Source of the DNA: Clostridia bacterium
GTDB lineage: Bacteria > Bacillota > Clostridia > Saccharofermentanales > UBA5734
Direction of reading: 5' to 3'
Length of the DNA stretch: 11,460 bases
Assembly: GCA_009929975.1 (NCBI GenBank)
Contig: RZZF01000028.1
Location: 1 to 11,460 of the forward strand
Positions within the stretch are counted from its first letter, which is position 1, and the number at the start of each line of letters is the position of its first letter. The notes below the pieces were generated by a model. It saw only the letters and a list, made by a program, of their open reading frames with translations, ran no database searches and was not told where the DNA came from. Shown piece after piece: positions 1-6,821 of this stretch. The translations under genes were made by a program, and so were the position numbers.

Positions 1-896
1 GTCAGGTAGCGGCGCAGCTCAGCCGGGACGGTAAAGGGTTCCGTTTCTGTCCAGCCCAGTGTTTCACGTGTTTTGGCAAGATTATCCTCACCGAGCGGCT
101 CGCCATGGACTTTGGCGGTTCCGGCCAGCGGTGAACCATAGCCGATCTGGCTGCTGACGATAATCAGAGACGGATGATCCTTGTCCTGCTGCGCCGCTTC
201 GATCGCGGCGGCGATGGCGGAACGGTCATTCGCGTCCTGGACCTTAAGAACCTGCCAGTGATAGGCGCGGTAGCGGTCCGCGACATCTTCGGTGAAGGCC
301 AGTTCCGTGCTGCCTTCAATCGAGATGTCATTATCATCATAAAAAACGATCAGCTTGCCCAGTTTGAGATGGCCGGCCAGGGAAGACGCCTCGCTGCTGA
401 TACCTTCCATCAGGCAGCCGTCGCCGGAGAGGACATAGGTGTAATGGTCAATCAACGAAAACCCCTCACGGTTGAAACGGGCGGCCAGATGCGCTTCGGC
501 GAGCGCCATGCCGACGGCAGACGCCAGGCCCTGGCCCAACGGGCCGGTGGTCATTTCCACTCCGGCGGTATGTCCGTATTCAGGATGTCCCGGGGTCTGG
601 CTGCCCCATTGGCGGAACGCTTTCAGTTCTTCCATCGGCAACCCGTAGTTGAACAGGTGAAGCAGTGAATACAGCAGCATCGAGCCGTGTCCCGCACTGA
701 GTACGAACCGGTCGCGGTTGAACCAGTTCGGATTGGCCGGGTTGTGGCACAGATGATTCGACCACAATTCATAGGCAATCGGCGCGGCCCCCATCGGCAG
801 ACCGGGGTGGCCGGAATTGGCTTTCTGAACGGCTTCGGCGGAGAGGATCCGGATCGCGTTGACAGCGAGCTGGTCAAGTTCTGGATGTTGTTTCAT
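1..896 (-). CDS. tkt: Transketolase, N-terminal part (runs off the left edge)
   Basis: Transketolase moves two-carbon ketol units between sugar phosphates in the cytoplasmic non-oxidative pentose phosphate pathway, using thiamine diphosphate (TPP) and a divalent metal. The 298 codons visible cover the N-terminal TPP-binding domain of a protein that is usually about 650-670 residues. Recognisable motifs are [10 protein letters not shown] (H30), [10 protein letters not shown] (H70), TPGHPE (H104), the TPP/metal motif GDGCLMEG (158-165) with FYDDND ending at about 190, and KVHGEPLG near the window edge. The start is set by AGAGGTG about 6-7 bases upstream of the ATG at 896. The frame is intact throughout what is visible. 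The C-terminal half lies outside the window, so completeness cannot be judged. A lone full-length-type gene is likely, because the N-terminus looks like the one-piece family. A split transketolase (separate N and C subunits) is less likely but not excluded. Confidence 0.95.
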   Translation of the reverse strand, partial: MKQHPELDQLAVNAIRILSAEAVQKANSGHPGLPMGAAPIAYELWSNHLCHNPANPNWFNRDRFVLSAGHGSMLLYSLLHLFNYGLPMEELKAFRQWGSQTPGHPEYGHTAGVEMTTGPLGQGLASAVGMALAEAHLAARFNREGFSLIDHYTYVLSGDGCLMEGISSEASSLAGHLKLGKLIVFYDDNDISIEGSTELAFTEDVADRYRAYHWQVLKVQDANDRSAIAAAIEAAQQDKDHPSLIIVSSQIGYGSPLAGTAKVHGEPLGEDNLAKTRETLGWTETEPFTVPAELRRYL

Positions 897-958
897 AGGA
901 CACCTCTTATGTTCAGACCGCGAGCGGCCTGTTGATGATGAGTCGATGTTTCTCTGAT

Positions 959-964
959 ATTATA
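959..964 (-). promoter_or_regulatory. Probable -10 element for the transketolase gene
   Basis: The minus strand reads TATAAT here, a perfect -10 hexamer, about 60 bases upstream of the transketolase ATG. No good -35 hexamer sits 16-18 bases upstream: the bases there read AGACCA and lie inside the loop of an inverted repeat. The promoter may therefore need an activator or be weak. Confidence 0.5.
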
Positions 965-971
965 CATGATC

Positions 972-996
972 GGCAGCGGTTTGGTCTGCCGCTGCC
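972..996. repeat. Inverted repeat GGCAGCGG-N9-CCGCTGCC between the MFS and transketolase genes
   Basis: Perfect 8-base arms (972-979 and 989-996) are separated by a 9-base loop. The repeat lies just after the stop of the minus-strand MFS gene and just upstream of the transketolase -10. It could be a hairpin that ends or stabilises the MFS transcript, or an operator over the -35 zone of the transketolase promoter. Neither strand has a T-run after the stem, so it is not a typical intrinsic terminator. Confidence 0.45.
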
Positions 997-1010
997 CGTC
1001 ACTATGGCTG

Positions 1011-2372
1011 TCAATGATCGATGATCGGTTTTTCCACCCGTCCGATCTGCCAGATCAGGAAGCCGCTGATCAGGATGGCCGCGGCAGCCGTCAGCAGAAG
1101 CAGCTGAGCGTTGACCAGACCGAGCCAGACCGGGCCGCCGTCTCCGGTCAGCGGGTGGCGCATAAAGCGGTTGCCCAGCCAGATGCCGAGGAGGATGGCT
1201 CCGTGAAATGACGCGTTGAACAGCGAAACAAAACTGGTCTGGTTTTCATCGGGCATATTGACATAGGTCAGATTGGCGAAGGAAAGGTTGATTCCCAACG
1301 CCATGATGTAGGTGTAGAACGAGGAGAGTACATAGAGCGGCAGACCGAAACGGCCCATGCCGACAAAGGCCATGGCGATCAGTCCGGCGGCATAGAGGAA
1401 CGTGCTGAAGGCGAATGATCGCATCCAGGCCAGCCGGGCAATGACCCGTTTCCACAACGGGGTGAGAAAGATGATCACGACCAGATTGAGCAGGCTGACT
1501 CCCGTGATCAGTGAATAGGAGTAGCCAAGATCAGAGACGAGGTAGACGACAAAGTACTGGCCGGGCATCGATGAAGCCATCGCCCAGAGCGACGCGGCAA
1601 GAATGGTCAGCAGATAAACCGGGTGGCTGAGGATATGGCGGGGCAGGTCGAGCAGTCCCTGGCGCCGCCGGTTGACGATCTCGCCGGGCACCCCGGGGTT
1701 ATCAATTTTCCGCAGGTTCCAAAGATCGAACACAGCGACAGCCAGCAGGAGCAGACGCAGCAGGATGAACGCGAAACGGCTGCTGACGGCGGCTGTCAGG
1801 CCATCGGTGAACAGACCTCCGAGGAACATCGCGCTGAACGTGATGATGACATTGGTCGCGTGCAGGAAAGAGAAGAAACCGAGACGGCGCTCGGGTGGAA
1901 TGCTTTTCAGATGCCAGATCTGCAGGCCCGGTCCAGCCAGGGCGCCGAGGATATAGGCGATGAAGACCATCACCAGGACCAGGCGCAGCATCAACGGCTC
2001 TGCCAGCCCGAGCAGCGGGATGATGGCGGCGGCAACCAGGTTGAGCGTGTGCTGAATCAGCCGCAGGTGCAGCACCGTCTGCTTGGTGTCACGGACCCGC
2101 TGCAGCAAAAACGGCGCGAAGAGCTGCAGCATATTGGCGACAGACGCCAACATGATCACCATACTGATCCAGTCCGCGTCAGCACCAAGCGCCAGCCAGA
2201 AACCGGTGAGGAACGCGCCGCTCGTCAAATTGAACAGCAGGCTGTTGCTGTAGCCGTAGAGAATAATATGGCGCCGGGCGGTCACATGCGGATCCTTGCC
2301 GTTTAACCCGGCTTCCGTCATATTCTGTGTAACGACCGCGTTGAGCTGGTCAGTCAGACGTCTGAAAATCAT
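1011..2372 (-). CDS. MFS transporter, probable sugar or glycoside importer
   Basis: This is a 453-residue integral membrane protein with about twelve hydrophobic segments, in two groups of six joined by a basic central stretch (NRRRQGLLDLPRH). Length and pattern fit the major facilitator superfamily. A cytoplasmic N-terminus of about 35 residues precedes the first segment. No signature fixes the substrate. It is divergent from a cytoplasmic glycosidase-like gene across 149 bases, and I infer from this that it may carry an oligosaccharide or glycoside that the enzyme then attacks. A drug or other solute exporter cannot be ruled out. The ATG at 2372 is supported by GGGAG at a suitable distance and by a good promoter just upstream. 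The gene looks complete, with an intact frame and no unusual base composition. Confidence 0.85.
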   Translation of the reverse strand: MIFRRLTDQLNAVVTQNMTEAGLNGKDPHVTARRHIILYGYSNSLLFNLTSGAFLTGFWLALGADADWISMVIMLASVANMLQLFAPFLLQRVRDTKQTVLHLRLIQHTLNLVAAAIIPLLGLAEPLMLRLVLVMVFIAYILGALAGPGLQIWHLKSIPPERRLGFFSFLHATNVIITFSAMFLGGLFTDGLTAAVSSRFAFILLRLLLLAVAVFDLWNLRKIDNPGVPGEIVNRRRQGLLDLPRHILSHPVYLLTILAASLWAMASSMPGQYFVVYLVSDLGYSYSLITGVSLLNLVVIIFLTPLWKRVIARLAWMRSFAFSTFLYAAGLIAMAFVGMGRFGLPLYVLSSFYTYIMALGINLSFANLTYVNMPDENQTSFVSLFNASFHGAILLGIWLGNRFMRHPLTGDGGPVWLGLVNAQLLLLTAAAAILISGFLIWQIGRVEKPIIDH

Positions 2373-2401
2373 AGTCCGTCTCCCTGCATTTAGTCATTCC
2401 C

Positions 2402-2430
2402 AGTATACCGGTGTCGCGCGGTTCAAACAA
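2402..2430 (-). promoter_or_regulatory. Promoter of the MFS transporter gene
   Basis: Reading the minus strand, TTGTTT (2425-2430) and TATACT (2402-2407) are separated by exactly 17 bases, which predicts transcription starting near 2395, about 23 bases before the ATG. A short inverted repeat CGGTT-N5-AACCG (2419-2433) overlaps the -35 box and could be a regulator site, though its arms are only five bases. Confidence 0.6.
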
Positions 2431-2453
2431 CCGGACCGTGCCGCCGGACGGGC

Positions 2454-2482
2454 TGGTCAAGTCCTGGATGAAACGGTATGCT
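2454..2482 (+). promoter_or_regulatory. Possible promoter of the DUF4091 protein gene
   Basis: TGGTCA (2454-2459) and TATGCT (2477-2482) are spaced by 17 bases and each matches consensus at four of six positions. The predicted start near 2489 leaves a short leader with AAGGAGG at 2506-2512. The match is modest and the site is a best guess. Confidence 0.3.
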
Positions 2483-2521
2483 GAGTTCATGGCTATTGTA
2501 TCATGAAGGAGGCGATCACTT

Positions 2522-4234
2522 ATGTTGTCGCGACAGCACGGTCTCATGCTGAGGCTGCTCGACCCGCTGCAGAAAATTTTACCCGGTCAGGCACTGCCGC
2601 CTGAACTGTCCACACCGTGGTCAGCACTGCGCGGTGAACGTACCGCGGTCCAGATCGCGATCGACTGGCGCTGGCAGGATGGTCAGCCGTTTGAACAGGA
2701 GACGGTCTTGTCTGTCCGGACGACAGCCCGTTCGCTGGCACTGCATGATGTCGCGTTGGTACCGGTCCGCCTCGCTGCCTGGCCGGATCATGATGAGCAG
2801 TACCTGACGGATCAGCCCGGCCTGCTGCCGGATCGGCTGGTGCCGTGTCCTTTTCAGATGGACCCGGACCATGTGGCCATCTGTCCGGTTCGCCTGCTCG
2901 CGAATCAGACCCATGTCATCTGGCTGGAGTGGCAGGTGCCGGATGACGCGCCGGCCGGACCGGTTTCGTTCCAGATCCAGTTGGCAGTGCAGGGTGAGGC
3001 CGCGACGGTTTTGACGACTGAGAAAACCCTGCAGGTGATCGACATGAACCTGCCGCCGCAGACGCTGATTCACACAGAGTGGTTTCACACCGACTGCCTC
3101 GCGGATTATTATCAGGTTCCAGTCTTTTCGCAGGCCCACTGGCAGGCGATCGGTGCCTTCATGCGGATGGCGGCCGATCATGGGATCAACATGATTCTGA
3201 CGCCGCTGTTCACACCGCCGCTGGATACGGCGATCGGCGGGGAACGCACCACGGTTCAGCTGATTGATGTCTTGCGTGAAGGCGGTGAATGGACCTTCGA
3301 TTTTGCCAGGCTGCGGCAATGGATCGATCTGGCGCGGGCCAGCGGTATTGAATATTTCGAGATGTCTCATCTGTTCACGCAGTGGGGCGCAGCTGCCGCT
3401 CCGGCGATCTATGCCGGACTGGAGCAGGGTCGTGTCCGGGTCTTCGGCTGGGATACCGACGCGGCCGGCCCGGAGTATGCGGCCTTTCTCGCGGCTTTTC
3501 TGCCCCGCTTGACGGAAAAACTGCGCCAATGGGGGCTGTCAGGCCGTGTTTTTTTCCATGTATCTGATGAGCCCCAGCCGCAGCATCTGGAACAGTATCG
3601 CCGCTGCAAGTCGATGATCACACCCTGGCTGGATGGATTTCCGATCATCGACGCGCTCAGCGATCTGGAATTGTACCAATCCGGCGCGGTCGATCATCCG
3701 ATCCCGGCCAATAACCATATCGATGCTTTTCTCGACGCCGGTGTACCACATCTGTGGACCTATTACTGCTGTGGCCAGACCCGTTATGTGAGCAACCGCT
3801 TCATGGCGCTGCCATCACTGCGCAACCGGGTGCTTGGCGTGCAGCTCTATCTGTTCCGGATCGAAGGATTCCTCCATTGGGGCTACAACTTCTATAACCG
3901 CCGCCTGTCCCGTGACCAGATCAACCCCTTTGCTGTGACAGACGCGGATGCTTCTTTTCCGGCTGGAGATCCGTTCCTGGTCTATCCGGGCAGCGAATAT
4001 CAACCGGAACCGTCACTGCGGCTCAAGGTGCTTGAGCAGGGCCTGCAGGACCAGCGGGCGCTGCAGTGCCTGGAGGCACTCACATCCCGCCGGGATGTTG
4101 TTGATCTGATTGAACGTGAAAGCGGCCAGGCTGTCACGTTCTCGTCCTGGCCGCCGGATGCCGGCTGGCTGCTCAGGCTGCGCCACCAGGTGAACCTGGC
4201 GATCGCCGAAGCCGTTGAAAATGGCCAAAACTGA
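2522..4234 (+). CDS. Cytoplasmic glycoside hydrolase-like protein with DUF4091 domain
   Basis: The 570-residue protein has three parts: an N-terminal beta-rich region (about 1-180, resembling a carbohydrate-enzyme beta-sandwich), a TIM-barrel-like middle (about 185-400), and a C-terminal stretch with the DUF4091 pattern (NRFMALPSLRNRVLG, then GFLHWGYNFYNRR). DUF4091 is commonly attached to enzymes resembling GH123 beta-N-acetylgalactosaminidases, which use an adjacent Asp-Glu pair. Here HVSDEP places D349-E350 at the expected kind of position. That assignment is inference from motif and layout. The true substrate is unknown. There is no signal peptide, so it should act inside the cell on an imported substrate, which fits the divergent MFS transporter. 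The start at 2522 is supported by a perfect AAGGAGG nine bases upstream. The stop lies only 13 bases from the end of the convergent ZIP gene. Confidence 0.8.
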   Translation: MLSRQHGLMLRLLDPLQKILPGQALPPELSTPWSALRGERTAVQIAIDWRWQDGQPFEQETVLSVRTTARSLALHDVALVPVRLAAWPDHDEQYLTDQPGLLPDRLVPCPFQMDPDHVAICPVRLLANQTHVIWLEWQVPDDAPAGPVSFQIQLAVQGEAATVLTTEKTLQVIDMNLPPQTLIHTEWFHTDCLADYYQVPVFSQAHWQAIGAFMRMAADHGINMILTPLFTPPLDTAIGGERTTVQLIDVLREGGEWTFDFARLRQWIDLARASGIEYFEMSHLFTQWGAAAAPAIYAGLEQGRVRVFGWDTDAAGPEYAAFLAAFLPRLTEKLRQWGLSGRVFFHVSDEPQPQHLEQYRRCKSMITPWLDGFPIIDALSDLELYQSGAVDHPIPANNHIDAFLDAGVPHLWTYYCCGQTRYVSNRFMALPSLRNRVLGVQLYLFRIEGFLHWGYNFYNRRLSRDQINPFAVTDADASFPAGDPFLVYPGSEYQPEPSLRLKVLEQGLQDQRALQCLEALTSRRDVVDLIERESGQAVTFSSWPPDAGWLLRLRHQVNLAIAEAVENGQN

Positions 4235-4247
4235 CGTTCGAGGCCGA

Positions 4248-4973
4248 TCAGTGATGCGTGACGAGCAGCAGCAGTGATAAGGCGATACCACTGAGAAACG
4301 CCGGCCAGGCGTGATGATGATCGTCCTTGGTCGCTTCTGGCAGCAAATGGGACGCTGACAGGTAGATCAGGACTCCGGCGACAAATCCCAGCGCGATGCC
4401 CAGACCCTGCCGGCTCAACTGGCTGACCAGCGGCCAGGCCAGGAAGGTGCCGACCGGGGTGGTCAGCGCGGCGACCAGAAACGCGAAAAAGATCGACCGC
4501 CTGGCCGACCGTCCGCTGTGCCGCAGAATCGTATAGGTGATGATACCTTCGGCCAGTTCATGCGCGACGAGGCCGATTCCGGCGAGAAAGCCGGTCTGGA
4601 CACTGGCGGTAAACGTGACGGAATAGGTGATTCCGTCAACCAGTGAATGGATGGCGATGCCCTGCAAAGCGGTGATGCCGAAAGCCAGTTCCGTCTGGCC
4701 GGTCTGCCGGCGGATCAGGCGATTGCTGAAAAACATGAAGATAAAACCGCCGAGAGCGGCCAGCCCGCCCCATTGGCTGTGTTCAACCGCTTCAGGAAAG
4801 GCCATGATCAGCGGCGAGGCGATCAGGACGCCAGCCGCGAAACACATCACTTTTTCCTTGGCTTTCTCCGCCTGGCGCCGGAACCGGTAGACCAGCCAGA
4901 TGCCGAATGTATTGACCAGCATGGCCGAGATCGCGAACAGCGCGGCCCAGGTAAACGGACTCCATTGATTCAT
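4248..4973 (-). CDS. ZIP-family divalent metal transporter
   Basis: This is a 241-residue membrane protein with about eight hydrophobic segments, normal for bacterial ZIP proteins that bring Zn, Fe, Mn or related ions into the cytoplasm. The two metal-binding helices are visible: HSLVDG (H109, D113) and HELAEG (H138, E139, E142), matching the family's HSxxDG and HExxEG patterns. A His/Asp cluster (DDHHH) lies before the last segment, instead of in the loop between segments three and four where many ZIPs carry it. The ATG at 4973 has GGGAG upstream and a strong promoter behind it. Its upstream neighbour on the same strand is ferritin, and this suggests iron or mixed-metal uptake, but the metal cannot be read from sequence. 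Its 3' end is convergent with the DUF4091 gene with no visible terminator between them. Confidence 0.88.
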   Translation of the reverse strand: MNQWSPFTWAALFAISAMLVNTFGIWLVYRFRRQAEKAKEKVMCFAAGVLIASPLIMAFPEAVEHSQWGGLAALGGFIFMFFSNRLIRRQTGQTELAFGITALQGIAIHSLVDGITYSVTFTASVQTGFLAGIGLVAHELAEGIITYTILRHSGRSARRSIFFAFLVAALTTPVGTFLAWPLVSQLSRQGLGIALGFVAGVLIYLSASHLLPEATKDDHHHAWPAFLSGIALSLLLLVTHH

Positions 4974-4990
4974 ATAGATCAGCTCCCGAA

Positions 4991-5003
4991 TGATTGATAA
5001 TCA
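4991..5003. promoter_or_regulatory. Candidate operator over the ZIP gene transcription start
   Basis: The palindrome TGATT-GAT-AATCA sits directly downstream of the ZIP -10, covering the predicted start point, a typical position for a repressor. It is AT-rich like metal-regulator sites but matches the 7-1-7 Fur consensus well in only one half. Confidence 0.25.
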
Positions 5004-5004
5004 C

Positions 5005-5033
5005 AGTATACTCTTAATGAAACAGACTTGCAA
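5005..5033 (-). promoter_or_regulatory. Promoter of the ZIP transporter gene
   Basis: On the minus strand TTGCAA (5028-5033) and TATACT (5005-5010) are separated by exactly 17 bases. Transcription should start near 4998, about 25 bases before the ATG. This shows the ZIP gene can be transcribed separately from ferritin. Confidence 0.65.
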
Positions 5034-5083
5034 TAAGTGCGCGATTACCAGCTGTCGGCTGCCGAATCGGAAATTTCAGACAT

Positions 5084-5115
5084 AAAAAAACCGCCCGGCT
5101 GGTTGGGCCGGGCGG
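5084..5115 (-). terminator. Rho-independent terminator of the ferritin gene
   Basis: A 9-base-pair GC-only stem (CCGCCCGGC with GCCGGGCGG, 5091-5099 and 5107-5115) with a 7-base loop is followed on the minus strand by seven T residues (5084-5090). It lies 32 bases after the ferritin stop and separates ferritin from the ZIP gene. Confidence 0.92.
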
Positions 5116-5147
5116 ATGATCATCAAGTCAGATCGGGACGGGTCGGA

Positions 5148-5666
5148 TCAGTTGCCGACACCGGGGACGACCGGCGCGACAAAGGTACGGGCCGCCAGCT
5201 GCTCATCAAGCATCAGCAGGGCATTGGGGTTATCTCCGGCCATCGAATACTTCTGGATCAGATCTGAAGCGTTCGCTTCTTCCTCAACCTGTTCTGAGAC
5301 ATACCACTCAAGGAAAATACGGGCGGCATGGTCATGAACTTCCATCGAGACACTCGTCAGATTGTTGATTGACGCTGTCACTGTCTTCTCATGGGCTAGA
5401 ACCTGCTTGAAAACATCAAGGACCGAGGTCCAGGTATCTTCCGGTTTTTCAATGTTCATCAAAGTCACCGGAATGTCCCGATACTGCAGATAACGGAAAA
5501 GATTCTCGGCATGCGCCAGTTCTTCCTGATACTGGACATAATTCCAGTTGGCCGCTCCGGGCAGTCCCTCCTGGTTGAGCCAGTTGGACATGGCCAGATA
5601 AAGAAACGCGGAATAGTACTCCTTGTTGATCTGTTCGCTGAATGCCTTCATCAGTTTTTCATGCAT
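5148..5666 (-). CDS. ftnA: Ferritin (non-haem, bacterial FtnA type)
   Basis: This 172-residue four-helix-bundle protein should assemble into a 24-subunit cytoplasmic shell that oxidises Fe(II) and stores the mineral. Length and motifs are those of bacterial ferritin and not of the haem-binding bacterioferritin. Likely ferroxidase-centre ligands are E16 (INKEYYSA), E49 and H52 (EELAHAE), E93 (AHEKTV), and Q126 with E129 (SEQVEEE). All expected positions are filled, so it should be active. The start at 5666 is supported by AGAGGG about nine bases upstream. It has its own promoter and terminator and is a single-gene unit. It lies just upstream, on the same strand, of a ZIP metal transporter. Confidence 0.95.
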   Translation of the reverse strand: MHEKLMKAFSEQINKEYYSAFLYLAMSNWLNQEGLPGAANWNYVQYQEELAHAENLFRYLQYRDIPVTLMNIEKPEDTWTSVLDVFKQVLAHEKTVTASINNLTSVSMEVHDHAARIFLEWYVSEQVEEEANASDLIQKYSMAGDNPNALLMLDEQLAARTFVAPVVPGVGN

Positions 5667-5704
5667 ATCGTGATCCCTCTTTCTTTGTTTTATTCATCAC
5701 GTTT

Positions 5705-5713
5705 ATTATAGCA
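5705..5713 (-). promoter_or_regulatory. Extended -10 promoter of the ferritin gene
   Basis: The minus strand reads TGCTATAAT, a perfect extended -10 element (TGn followed by TATAAT). No convincing -35 box lies 16-18 bases upstream, which extended -10 promoters tolerate. The start near 5698 leaves a leader of about 30 bases. Confidence 0.65.
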
Positions 5714-5761
5714 TTTTTCAGTCAGCTCAGATGTGGCACTGGTTACTGATTCAGATGAATA

Positions 5762-5770
5762 TGCTATCAT
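5762..5770 (+). promoter_or_regulatory. Possible extended -10 promoter of the isomerase-dehydrogenase operon
   Basis: TGCTATCAT is an extended -10 element with five of six hexamer matches, about 60 bases before the ATG at 5833. The bases 17 upstream (GTTACT) are a poor -35. It lies back to back with the ferritin promoter, about 50 bases apart. Confidence 0.45.
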
Positions 5771-5832
5771 GAACATGAGTTTTCCGGTACGGCCGGACAG
5801 GATTCCGGCTGTGACAGAAAGAGAGGTTTGAT

Positions 5833-6798
5833 ATGAAACTAGGTGTTTTTACGGTTCTGCTCGGACAGCAGAAACTGGCGGACGCGCTCAGCTATCTGGC
5901 CAGTCTGGGTGTGCAGGCGATTGAACTCGGAACCGGTGGATTCCCCGGAACCGCGCATGTCCCGACCGCCGAACTGCTCAGCGACAAGACCCGTCTGGCT
6001 GAGTTCCGCCAGACGATCAAGGACTCCGGTCTGGAGATCAGCGCTTTGTCCTGCCATGGCAATGCCGTTCATCCGCAAAAAGAGATCGCGGACGGATTCC
6101 ATCGTGATTTCGAACTGACCGTTCAGCTCGCTGAAGAACTCGGGATCGACCGTGTGATCACATTCTCCGGCTGCCCCGGTGATTCACCGCAGTCAAAGTA
6201 TCCCAACTGGGTCGTCTGCCCCTGGCCGGATGATTTTCTTACGGTGCTCGACTACCAGTGGAATGATGTGCTGCTGCCTTACTGGAACAAAGCTTCCGAA
6301 TATGCCAGATCGCACGGTGTCAAGCGGATCGCGTTCGAGATGCATCCCGGATTCTGCGTCTACAATACGGAATCACTGCTCAGGCTGCGTGATGCCGTCG
6401 GTGACACCATCGGCGCCAACTTCGATCCCAGCCATCTCTTCTGGCAGGGCATTGACCCGGTCGCGTCCATTCGCAAGCTGGGCAAGGCGATTTATCATTT
6501 CCATGCCAAGGACTGTCGGATCGACCAGCAGAATACCGCCGTCAACGGTGTACTGGATACGAAACATTACGGTGATGAGATCAACCGTTCCTGGATTTTC
6601 CGGACCATCGGCTACGGGCATGACTACCAGGTATGGAAAGACATGTTCTCCGCGCTGCGGATGGTCGGCTATGATGACGTGGTCAGCATTGAGCATGAGG
6701 ACAGCCTGATGTCGATCAATGAGGGCCTGACCAAGGCGATCACTTTCCTCAAGGAAACCATGTTGTTCGAAGATACCGGCGAGATGTGGTGGGCCTGA
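5833..6798 (+). CDS. Sugar phosphate isomerase/epimerase-like TIM barrel protein
   Basis: This 321-residue protein belongs to the xylose isomerase-like / AP endonuclease 2 superfamily (the family of IolE, IolI and hydroxypyruvate isomerase). Likely metal ligands are E169 (FEMHPG), D198 and H201 (NFDPSH), H224 (FHAKD) and E287 (SIEHED), all on predicted barrel strand ends. The family binds one divalent metal and carries out isomerisation, epimerisation, dehydration or, in some members, elimination on keto sugars. The substrate cannot be read from sequence. The start is supported by AAGAGAGG about eight bases upstream. It is the first gene of a two-gene operon: the dehydrogenase gene starts 23 bases after its stop. 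The pairing suggests that one enzyme makes a keto sugar and the other acts on it. There is no signal peptide, so it is cytoplasmic. Confidence 0.88.
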   Translation: MKLGVFTVLLGQQKLADALSYLASLGVQAIELGTGGFPGTAHVPTAELLSDKTRLAEFRQTIKDSGLEISALSCHGNAVHPQKEIADGFHRDFELTVQLAEELGIDRVITFSGCPGDSPQSKYPNWVVCPWPDDFLTVLDYQWNDVLLPYWNKASEYARSHGVKRIAFEMHPGFCVYNTESLLRLRDAVGDTIGANFDPSHLFWQGIDPVASIRKLGKAIYHFHAKDCRIDQQNTAVNGVLDTKHYGDEINRSWIFRTIGYGHDYQVWKDMFSALRMVGYDDVVSIEHEDSLMSINEGLTKAITFLKETMLFEDTGEMWWA

Positions 6799-6821
6799 TT
6801 GAGCGCGAAGGGAGGGTGACC

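Noticed and set aside
1623..2306. A 227-residue open frame on the plus strand opposite the MFS gene.
   Set aside because: Its composition is Gln/Arg/Glu-rich without any recognisable fold, it lacks a convincing ribosome site, and it lies wholly antisense to a clear membrane protein gene.
2350..2547. A possible 65-residue minus-strand leader peptide upstream of the MFS gene.
   Set aside because: It spans the predicted MFS promoter and overlaps both flanking genes, with no ribosome site of note.
2621..3529. A 302-residue open frame on the minus strand opposite the DUF4091 gene.
   Set aside because: It is very rich in Arg and Gln with no family resemblance, and the plus strand reads as a coherent enzyme with a perfect ribosome site. 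It is a by-product of GC-rich codon use.
4235..4247. A possible bidirectional terminator between the convergent DUF4091 and ZIP genes.
   Set aside because: The gap is only 13 bases and no stem with a T-run could be found there or at the gene ends.
6786..6821. An upstream in-frame ATG for the dehydrogenase, overlapping the isomerase stop.
   Set aside because: The ribosome site GGGAGGG at 6810-6816 fits only the ATG at 6822, and the extra twelve residues precede the normal start of the Rossmann fold.
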